From JAZQNF01 sp045641505 (GTDB lineage Bacteria; Bacillota; Clostridia; Lachnospirales; Bianqueaceae): DNA of 13,616 bases. Location: NCBI GenBank assembly GCA_045641505.1, contig JAZUHB010000085.1, positions 1-13,616 of the forward strand. The letters are read 5' to 3'. Position 1 is the stretch's first letter. Each line of letters begins with the position of its first letter. The translations under genes were made by a program, and so were the position numbers. The notes under the pieces are model-generated. The model had not been told where the DNA came from, ran no database searches, and saw only the letters and a program-made list of their open reading frames with translations. Positions 7,635-12,863 of the stretch are shown here, one piece after another.

Positions 7635-8471
7635 TCAGCGTACCTTGAGCGCCTGGTAGACCTCGCGGCGGCTGAGCCCCCGCTCCTCGGCCACCCGCTT
7701 CATCGCTTCCTTCTCCGGAAGCGCCGCGTAGAGCGCCATGTGCTCCTCGAGGGAAAGCCCGGCCCAGGCGGCCTGCTTTTCCTCCGCGAGCTCCTCCGCG
7801 CTCCGGCCGGCGATCAGGATCACGAATTCGCCGCGGGGCTCGTTTTCTTCATAATAGGCACGAAGCTCCGCCACGGTGCCGAAGCGGATCTCCTCGAATT
7901 TCTTGCTGAGCTCCCGCACGCAGGCGGCGCCGCGTCCGGCGCAGGAGGCCTCCATCGCGGAAAGCGTCTTCACGAGACGGTGAGGCGCCTCGTAGAAGAG
8001 GGTGGTCATCGGGGCGGAGGCAAGCCGCGCCAGCGCCTCGGTCTGCTCGCCCTTTTCCTGGGGCAGGAAGCCCTCGAACGAGAAGCGGCGGGAGTCGAAG
8101 CCCGAAAGCGCGAGCGCCGTGACGAAGGCGCAGGGCCCCGGGAGCGCCGTGACGGCGATCCCCTCCTCGTGGCAGCGCTTTACCAGAATCTGCCCGGGGT
8201 CGGAGATCGCGGGCATCCCCGCGTCGGTGATCAGCGCGATGCGCGCGCCGCCCCGGAGCTTCTCGATCAGCTCGCCGGAGCGCTCGCTCTCGTTGAACTT
8301 ATGGTAGCTCAGCATCGGCTTGTCGATCCCGAAATGCCGAAGCAGCGGGAAGGAGGTGCGGGTATCCTCCGCGGCGATCAAATCCGCCGCGCGAAGCTCT
8401 TCCAGCACCCGCTCCGAGATGTCGCCCAGGTTGCCGATGGGCGTGGGGCAGAGGATCAGTTTTCCGGACAT
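7635..8471 (-). CDS. rsmI: 16S rRNA (cytidine(1402)-2'-O)-methyltransferase
   Basis: RsmI uses S-adenosylmethionine to methylate the 2'-OH of C1402 in the decoding centre of 16S rRNA. The protein has 278 residues, the normal length, and belongs to the tetrapyrrole-methylase-like SAM fold. Motifs are LCPTPIGNLGDIS at 7-19, AAEDTRTS at 33-40, ITDAGMPAISDPG at 81-93 and LPGPCAFVTALALSG at 110-124. The ATG at 8469-8471 is preceded by AGGTGA (8475-8480). It follows trmN6, as yabC follows yabB in Bacillus subtilis. The short GIY-YIG gene (yazA) that lies between them there is absent here; only 41 bp separate the two genes. Confidence 0.96.
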   Translation of the reverse strand: MSGKLILCPTPIGNLGDISERVLEELRAADLIAAEDTRTSFPLLRHFGIDKPMLSYHKFNESERSGELIEKLRGGARIALITDAGMPAISDPGQILVKRCHEEGIAVTALPGPCAFVTALALSGFDSRRFSFEGFLPQEKGEQTEALARLASAPMTTLFYEAPHRLVKTLSAMEASCAGRGAACVRELSKKFEEIRFGTVAELRAYYEENEPRGEFVILIAGRSAEELAEEKQAAWAGLSLEEHMALYAALPEKEAMKRVAEERGLSRREVYQALKVR

Positions 8472-8497
8472 TTGTCACCTCATGGCATGCCGCTCGG

Positions 8498-8510
8498 CGG
8501 CCGGCGGCCG
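8498..8510. repeat. GC-rich hairpin in the trmN6-rsmI gap
   Basis: In the 41-bp gap between trmN6 and rsmI a perfect 5-bp stem, CGGCC / GGCCG, encloses a 3-nt loop. The same geometry (5-bp GC stem, 3-nt loop) is seen in the tmk-holB array, and the ACGGCCGC-GGCCG core resembles the palindrome at 11256-11269. It may be a solitary relative of that array or merely chance in GC-rich DNA. There is no T run, so it is not an intrinsic terminator. Confidence 0.35.
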
Positions 8511-8512
8511 TC

Positions 8513-9277
8513 TCACGGATTCTCGTAGATCTCCAGGAACTCGGCGGAATAGACGCCGGGCTCCGCGTATTCGAACAGGGGCGGGAGCACACGGAGCTCC
8601 CCGTTGCCGCCGAACTCGCTCTCGATCAGCACAAGCACCGCCTCCCGGTCCTCGGACGGATGGACGAAACGCAGCCGCTTCGGCTCGAGCTTCACCCGGC
8701 GAAGCTCCGCGAAAATCTCGGGGAGCCGCCGCGGACGGTGCACCATGCAGAAGCGCCCGTGCCGGTCCAGAAGATAGCCCGCCGCCTCGCAGACGTCTCG
8801 CAGCGTGCAGCAGACCTCGTGGCGCGCCATCGTGCTCGCCTCGTCATCGTTCACCGCCCCGCTGCCCGCCTTGAAGTAGGGGGGATTGGCGGTGACGACC
8901 TCGAAGGAGGCGCGCGGGAAGAGCTCCGTCACCCGGCGGATGTCGCCGCAGATCACGGAGATCCGGTCGGTCAGACCGTTCATCGCGCAGCTGCGGGCCG
9001 CCATGTCGGCCATCTCCGGATTGAGCTCCAGCGCGGTGTAGACGCTGCCGGGATAACGCGCCGCCATCAGCGTAGGGATCACGCCGGTGCCGGTGCCGAG
9101 GTCGATGACCCGCTCGCCGCCGGCGGCCTTCGCGAACTCCGCGAGAAGCACCGCGTCCATTCCGAAGCAGAACTTCGACGGATCCTGGATCAGCCGGAAG
9201 GAGCCGCGGCAGAGGTCGTCGATCCGCTCGCCCTCCCGCAGGAAGACCGCGTCGGACGGAGCCGCGGACGCGCTCAT
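8513..9277 (-). CDS. trmN6: tRNA1(Val) (adenine(37)-N6)-methyltransferase-like protein
   Basis: This is a 254-residue class I SAM-dependent methyltransferase of the YabB/TrmN6 group, which methylates N6 of adenine 37 in a valine tRNA in E. coli; the Bacillota substrate is inferred by family. The SAM loop is DLGTGTG at 59-65, the acidic ribose contact is probably E84 in ALELNP, and the catalytic NPPY is at 131-134. SKFCFGMDAVLLAEF at 34-48 is the family's pre-SAM segment. The start overlaps the ricT stop as ATGA (9274-9277), with GGAG about 6 nt upstream inside ricT, so translation is likely coupled. The order ricT, trmN6, rsmI matches yaaT, yabB, yabC, except that yabA is missing. Confidence 0.9.
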   Translation of the reverse strand: MSASAAPSDAVFLREGERIDDLCRGSFRLIQDPSKFCFGMDAVLLAEFAKAAGGERVIDLGTGTGVIPTLMAARYPGSVYTALELNPEMADMAARSCAMNGLTDRISVICGDIRRVTELFPRASFEVVTANPPYFKAGSGAVNDDEASTMARHEVCCTLRDVCEAAGYLLDRHGRFCMVHRPRRLPEIFAELRRVKLEPKRLRFVHPSEDREAVLVLIESEFGGNGELRVLPPLFEYAEPGVYSAEFLEIYENP

Positions 9278-10155
9278 TCCTTCTCCAGCTTCTTCAGCTC
9301 GGCCTCATCGTCCTGAGGCTGCTGCTGACCTCTGCGCTTGCGGCGCTCGAGGATGCGGATGTCGTCCAGATTGTATTCGTTGATGACGATGTCGCCCTTC
9401 TCCTGCTTGATGCCGACCTTGATCAGCTGGCGCAGGACGTTCACGTGGAGGACCTCGCCGTTTCCGTCGACGGTCCCGACGGTGTCGCCCTCGTTGGGCA
9501 GCTTCTTGTTCAGCTCTTCATAGGTGGCCTGCTCGTACTTCAGGCAGCACATGAGGCGGCCGCAGGTGCCGGAGATCTTGGTGGGGTTCAGGGACAGATT
9601 CTGGTCCTTCGCCATCTTGATCGAGACCGGCGCGAAGTCGGACAGGAAGGTGCTGCAGCAGAACGGACGGCCGCAGATGCCGATGCCGCCGCCCATCTTC
9701 GCCTCGTCGCGGACGCCGATCTGACGGAGCTCGATGCGGGTATGGAACGCGGAGGCGAGATCCTTCACCAGGTCGCGGAAGTCGACGCGGCCCTCGGCGG
9801 TGAAGTAGAACAGGAGCTTGCTGTTGTCGAAGCTCTGCTCGGCGCCCACCAGGCGCATCTCGAGGCCGCGCGCCGCGATCTTCTCGGCGCAGACGGTCAT
9901 CGCCGCCTTCTCGGCCTCCAGGTTCTTCGCGTACGCCGCGGTATCCTCAGGCGTCGCGACGCGGATGACCGGACGCACCGGCTGGACCACGTCCTCGTCC
10001 GCCGCCAGGCGCACCTCGGTGACGGCCATGCCGTACTCCAGGCCACCCGCGGTCTCCACGATCACGAAATCATTCTTCTGCACCGGGACGGGACCCGGGT
10101 TGAAATAATAGACGCGGCCCGTGTGGCGGAACCGCACTCCCACAACATTGATCAT
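9274..10155 (-). CDS. ricT: PSP1-domain Ric complex subunit RicT (YaaT)
   Basis: In Bacillus subtilis RicT forms the RicAFT complex, which carries Fe-S clusters, promotes RNase Y-dependent mRNA maturation and influences sporulation, competence and biofilm formation. This 293-residue protein has the PSP1 C-terminal domain with its cysteine set at C161, C166, C167, C198, C203 and C204 (GICGRPFCC and GTCGRLMCC), as expected for cluster binding. The tail from about 262 is charged and rich in Q, E and K. The ATG at 10153-10155 has an AAAGGAG site overlapping the holB stop codon, 12 bp away. RicA and RicF would have to be encoded elsewhere. No sporulation gene is seen in the window, so a role in sporulation is not claimed. 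Confidence 0.94.
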   Translation of the reverse strand: MINVVGVRFRHTGRVYYFNPGPVPVQKNDFVIVETAGGLEYGMAVTEVRLAADEDVVQPVRPVIRVATPEDTAAYAKNLEAEKAAMTVCAEKIAARGLEMRLVGAEQSFDNSKLLFYFTAEGRVDFRDLVKDLASAFHTRIELRQIGVRDEAKMGGGIGICGRPFCCSTFLSDFAPVSIKMAKDQNLSLNPTKISGTCGRLMCCLKYEQATYEELNKKLPNEGDTVGTVDGNGEVLHVNVLRQLIKVGIKQEKGDIVINEYNLDDIRILERRKRRGQQQPQDDEAELKKLEKE

Positions 10156-10167
10156 CGAAATTCTCCT

Positions 10168-11184
10168 TTATTCAGACGTTTCCAGGGCCAGCAGCAGGTT
10201 GTCCATGGAAAGCGCATAGTTTCCGTTCTGACTGAGCTTCTCCCCCACGTCGCGGATCTGCCAGATGACGCGCGCGAGCTGCGCGGAGGAATAGACGCGG
10301 GCGGCTCTCGCGAGCGCGTCGGCGTAATCCGCCGAAAGGAGCGCCGTCCGGTCGCCGGTCTGCTTGAGCACCAGCACGTCCCGGAACCAGGTCTCCATCA
10401 GCGAAAGCAGGTTCTGCGCGTTCGCCTTGTAGGTCTCCAGCGACTTCTCCTGCCCGAGCAGCCAGCCGGCGCTTTTGCCCGGCGCCTCGGAAAGGAGCGC
10501 GTAGATATCCCGCCGCATGTCCGTGAAGCTCTCGTCCGCGCAGGCCGCGAGCGCCTGTCCGAGCGAGCCGCCCGAGAACGTGGTCCCGAGCGCGACGGTC
10601 TCGGCCGGGAAACCCCGCCGGACCAGCTCCGCACGGATCGTATCCTCCGGCAGCGGCTGGAAGCCGATCTTGACGGAGCGCGACTCGACGGTCGAGAGCA
10701 GCGCCGCGGCCGAGGTCGTGATCAGGATGATGACCCCGTAGGCCGGGGGCTCCTCGAGGGTCTTCAGCAGCGCGTTCTGCGCCGCCGGATTCATCGCCTC
10801 GGCGTTCTCGACGATGAAGATCTTGCGGCCGCCGTAGTACGGCCGGATCGCCATCTCCGCGACGAGCTCCTCGCGGATCTGCTTGACCGTGATTTCTTTC
10901 TTGTCCTTCAGCAGCCCGATGACCCGCACGTCCGGATGATTGCCGTCCCGGGCTGTCCGGCAGGCCACGCAGTTCCCGCAGCCGCACGCCCGGATGGCGC
11001 CCAGGGCGTCCCGGTTCTCGGTGCACATCAGCGTCTCCGCGAGCGCGTACGCCATGCTGTGCCGCCCGACGCCGGGGTTTCCTTCGAAGATGTAGGCGTG
11101 ACTCACCGAGTCCGCCAGCACGGCGCCCCACAGATGACGCCGGACCGTCTCGTGGCCGAGAACGGAAGAAAACGGAATATCCAA
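10168..11184 (-). CDS. holB: DNA polymerase III subunit delta'
   Basis: HolB is the delta' subunit of the clamp loader that places the sliding clamp on primed DNA. I place the start at TTG 11182-11184, giving 338 residues: MDIPFSSVLGHE follows directly, and an AAGGAGG site (11191-11197) lies 6 nt upstream. An upstream ATG at 11226 would add a non-conserved stretch encoded by the hairpin region. The Walker A equivalent is GNPGVGRHS at 35-43, with arginine in place of the usual lysine, so ATP binding is doubtful; delta' often lacks ATPase activity. Cysteines at 67, 69, 72 and 75, followed by GNHPD at 81-85, form the zinc module. NALLKTLEEPP is typical of the family. ricT follows after 12 bp. 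The gene lies downstream of the repeat array. Confidence 0.95.
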   Translation of the reverse strand: MDIPFSSVLGHETVRRHLWGAVLADSVSHAYIFEGNPGVGRHSMAYALAETLMCTENRDALGAIRACGCGNCVACRTARDGNHPDVRVIGLLKDKKEITVKQIREELVAEMAIRPYYGGRKIFIVENAEAMNPAAQNALLKTLEEPPAYGVIILITTSAAALLSTVESRSVKIGFQPLPEDTIRAELVRRGFPAETVALGTTFSGGSLGQALAACADESFTDMRRDIYALLSEAPGKSAGWLLGQEKSLETYKANAQNLLSLMETWFRDVLVLKQTGDRTALLSADYADALARAARVYSSAQLARVIWQIRDVGEKLSQNGNYALSMDNLLLALETSE

Positions 11185-11190
11185 GAGGCA

Positions 11191-11197
11191 CCTCCTT
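11191..11197 (-). promoter_or_regulatory. Ribosome binding site that fixes the TTG start of holB
   Basis: AAGGAGG on the minus strand ends 6 nt before TTG 11182-11184, which is ideal spacing. The only in-frame ATG upstream (11226) has no comparable site. The CGCGC-TCA-GCGCG hairpin (11199-11211) ends 1 nt before this site and could influence ribosome access. Confidence 0.85.
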
Positions 11198-11198
11198 G

Positions 11199-11255
11199 CG
11201 CGCTGAGCGCGAAATAATAACGTCACGCTGCGCGTGAAATAACAAATACCGAACC
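11199..11255. repeat. Two hairpins with TTATT spacers upstream of holB
   Basis: On the minus strand two stem-loops follow each other: TCACGC-GCA-GCGTGA (11223-11237) and CGCGC-TCA-GCGCG (11199-11211). Each is preceded by a TTATT-type spacer. Read on the plus strand those spacers are AATAAC/AATAATAAC, the same motif that starts each unit of the neighbouring array but in reversed orientation. The stems and 3-nt loops have the same geometry as the array hairpins. No open frame with a ribosome binding site was seen here. Confidence 0.7.
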
Positions 11256-11419
11256 ACGGCCGCGGCCGTTATTGCGCCGCAGGCGCCGTTATTCTACTCG
11301 GCCGTTATCGCGGCGAAGCCGCCGTTATTCTTCCCGGCCGTTATCGCGGCGAACCCGCCGTTATTCGCGGATGCGCCGTTATTGCGGCGAAGCCGCCGTT
11401 ATTCTTCTCGCCCTTTATC
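11256..11419 (-). repeat. Tandem array of hairpin-forming repeats between tmk and holB
   Basis: On the minus strand the motif RATAACGGC recurs at 16, 20, 18, 20, 16, 20, 16 and 20-bp steps, giving four composite units of 36, 38, 36 and 36 bp (11419-11384, 11383-11346, 11345-11310, 11309-11274) and a fifth partial unit. Each unit is a short part such as GATAACGGCCGGGAAG plus a 20-mer, AATAACGGCGGCTTCGCCGC, which folds as GCGGC-TTC-GCCGC. The fourth 20-mer reads GCGCC-TGC-GGCGC, a compensated pair swap. The partial unit carries the perfect 14-bp palindrome ACGGCCGCGGCCGT (11256-11269). The array is probably transcribed with tmk and holB. It lacks a terminator-like T run and no protein is assigned. 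Function unknown. Confidence 0.9.
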
Positions 11420-12053
11420 GCCGCTCCGCCGCCTTAATTTTCTCCTCCACCACTCTCCACACGGTCTCTCTCACCGTCTCGATATCCCCCGTGGCGTCGA
11501 TCAGCCGGACGCGGTCGGGGTACATTTCGGCGAGGGTGAGATAGCCCTCGTTGACGCGGCGGTGGAAGGCCTCGGAGGCCTGCTCGAGCCGGTCGAGGTG
11601 GCCGGCGGTCTGCCGGTTCTTCCGGCGCAGACCCTCCTCGTAGCCGATGTAGAGGATCAGGGTCAGGTCGGGCATCAGCCCGCGGATGGCCCACTCGTTG
11701 ACCGCGGCGACCTGCGGGATGCCGAGCTCGCGGCCGATTCCCTGGTAGACCAGGCTGGAGTCCACGAAGCGGTCGCAGAGCATGATATCGCCCCGGTCGA
11801 GGGCCGGGCGGATCACTTCCTTATAGTGCTGGGCGCGGGAGGCGGCGTAGAGGAGCGCCTCGGCCCGCTCGTCCATGGCGGCGTTTTCGGGGTCGAGCAC
11901 GAGCTCACGGATCTTCTCCGCGATGGGCGTGCCGCCGGGCTCGCGGCTCCGGGTCACGCTGTAGCCCTTCTCACGGAGCGTCTGCTCCAGCAGGTTCATC
12001 TGGGTGGTCTTTCCGCAGCCGTCCGAACCCTCCATCGAAATAAAGAGACTCAT
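11415..12053 (-). CDS. tmk: Thymidylate kinase (dTMP kinase)
   Basis: Tmk phosphorylates dTMP to dTDP with ATP in the cytoplasm, on the route to dTTP. The protein has 212 residues, the normal length. The P-loop is GSDGCGKTT at 9-17, SREPGGTPIAE is at 36-46, CDRFVDSSLVYQG at 93-105 holds the DR(F/Y) motif, and an arginine-rich lid (GLRRKNRQ) lies near 140. The ATG overlaps the mtnN stop as ATGA (12050-12053), with GAGGTGAG just upstream. The stop codon TAA (11415-11417) is part of the first RATAA motif of the repeat array, and the last codons, KAAERR, resemble a diverged repeat copy, so the C-terminus may have been reshaped by the array. In Bacillus subtilis, yaaQ (darA) and yaaR lie between tmk and holB; both are absent here. 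Confidence 0.96.
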   Translation of the reverse strand: MSLFISMEGSDGCGKTTQMNLLEQTLREKGYSVTRSREPGGTPIAEKIRELVLDPENAAMDERAEALLYAASRAQHYKEVIRPALDRGDIMLCDRFVDSSLVYQGIGRELGIPQVAAVNEWAIRGLMPDLTLILYIGYEEGLRRKNRQTAGHLDRLEQASEAFHRRVNEGYLTLAEMYPDRVRLIDATGDIETVRETVWRVVEEKIKAAERR

Positions 12054-12766
12054 TCGCTCACCTCTTCCGCAAAAACGGGACCAAGCTCCGCCAGGATCCG
12101 GGCGGCGCGGTCGGCGCTCATCGCCGCGAATTCCTCATACTGCATGCCTGCCTCATCGCCGGCGCCGTCGGAGATGCCGCGAAGGATCCCGAAGGGCACG
12201 CCGTTCAGCGCGCAGACCTGGGCGATGGAGGCACCCTCCATCTCGGTGCAGCTGCCGCCGAACTGTCCGACCAGCCACTGCTTCTTTTCGGCGGCGCAGA
12301 TGAACTGGTCGCCGCTCAGGACCTTGCCGACCTTGCAGGAGACGCCGGCCCGTCCGCAGGCCTCGCGCAGGGCCGCCGCGACCGTCTCGTCCGCGGGGAT
12401 CTCCACGGTGCCGAGCCCGGGGACGGTGCCCAGGGGATCGCCGAAGAAGGCGGTGTCGATATCATGCTGCACGGCGCATTCCGCGATCACCACGTCGGCG
12501 ATGCGAAGCGTCGGGTCGAGCGCGCCGGCCACGCCTACGTTGATGACGGCGGCGGGGCGGTAGCGGTCGATCAGTGCCTGGGTGCAGAGGGCCGCGTTCA
12601 CCTTGCCGATGCCCGCGCGGACGGCGACGCAGGGACGCCCGTTCAGCTCGCCCATCGCGAACGTGAGTCCGGCCGGGCCCTGTTCCTCGCGGATCTCCGG
12701 AAGAAGCTTCCGGACGGCCTCCTCTTCCTTATCGGTGGCAGTGATGACGGCAAGCAGATTTGACAT
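12050..12766 (-). CDS. mtnN: 5'-methylthioadenosine/S-adenosylhomocysteine nucleosidase
   Basis: This enzyme cleaves adenine from methylthioadenosine and S-adenosylhomocysteine, by-products of polyamine synthesis and SAM-dependent methylation. It thus relieves product inhibition of methyltransferases such as the two encoded downstream. The protein has 238 residues. Conserved parts are SGIGK-like RAGIGKVNAAL at 50-60, SGDQF at 151-155, TEMEGASIAQVC at 174-185 (E177 contacts the ribose) and RGISDGAGDEA at 196-206 (D200 is the catalytic aspartate). The N-terminal acidic motif reads ATDKEEE (10-16) rather than AMEEE; E14 is the likely catalytic acid by ungapped alignment. GAGGAG (12775-12780) precedes the ATG. 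It is the first gene of the minus-strand operon and overlaps tmk by ATGA. Confidence 0.95.
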   Translation of the reverse strand: MSNLLAVITATDKEEEAVRKLLPEIREEQGPAGLTFAMGELNGRPCVAVRAGIGKVNAALCTQALIDRYRPAAVINVGVAGALDPTLRIADVVIAECAVQHDIDTAFFGDPLGTVPGLGTVEIPADETVAAALREACGRAGVSCKVGKVLSGDQFICAAEKKQWLVGQFGGSCTEMEGASIAQVCALNGVPFGILRGISDGAGDEAGMQYEEFAAMSADRAARILAELGPVFAEEVSE

Positions 12767-12788
12767 GGGAAAAACTCCTCGTTATAAT
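12760..12788 (+). promoter_or_regulatory. Perfect-consensus sigma-A promoter for the DUF4434 gene
   Basis: TTGACA (12760-12765), 17 bp, then TATAAT (12783-12788) is an exact match to the vegetative consensus in both boxes and spacing. The predicted start is near 12795, leaving a leader of about 69 nt before the plus-strand ATG at 12864. The -35 box overlaps the first codons of the divergent mtnN, so this promoter points across the mtnN 5' region. Confidence 0.88.
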
Positions 12789-12797
12789 TCGTTCATC

Positions 12798-12813
12798 GAA
12801 GGCATACGCCTTC
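12798..12813. promoter_or_regulatory. Palindrome at both divergent transcription starts
   Basis: GAAGGC-ATAC-GCCTTC is a perfect inverted repeat. The predicted plus-strand start (near 12795) is at one edge and the predicted minus-strand start (near 12812) at the other. It could be an operator that shuts both promoters, or a 5' hairpin protecting both mRNAs. The regulator is unknown. Confidence 0.6.
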
Positions 12814-12818
12814 AAGGT

Positions 12819-12847
12819 ATTTTACCATACCCCTCCTGTAAAAACAA
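12819..12847 (-). promoter_or_regulatory. Predicted extended -10 promoter of the mtnN operon
   Basis: On the minus strand a -35-like TTGTTT (12842-12847) is followed after 17 bp by TAAAAT (12819-12824) with an upstream TG (TGGTAAAAT). The predicted start is near 12812, about 46 nt before the mtnN ATG. It would drive the mtnN-tmk-holB-ricT-trmN6-rsmI-hit-murG-galT run. The predicted transcript overlaps the plus-strand one by roughly 17 nt at their 5' ends. Confidence 0.6.
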
Positions 12848-12863
12848 GCATAAGGAGTTCCCC

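Noticed and set aside
9445..11217. 590-codon plus-strand open frame opposite ricT and holB
   Set aside because: Antisense shadow spanning two well-identified genes; the translation is rich in R, H, D, G and V without domain motifs.
11256..11419. CRISPR array
   Set aside because: Units vary, are only 16-20 bp apart, have no unique spacers, and no cas gene is near.
11199..11419. Stacked intrinsic terminators after tmk
   Set aside because: On the transcribed strand the hairpins are followed by AATAAC or GATAAC, not T runs, and the operon continues with holB.
11272..11544. Plus-strand arginine-rich repeat peptide (RRYSSRPLSRR-like) across the array
   Set aside because: It is the translation of the 36-bp repeat, whose period keeps the frame, and it continues antisense into tmk. 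There is no ribosome binding site or promoter.
12781..12815. Alternative mtnN promoter using TATAAC with TTGAAG
   Set aside because: Spacing is about 23 bp, too long; the extended -10 promoter at 12819-12847 has 17-bp spacing.
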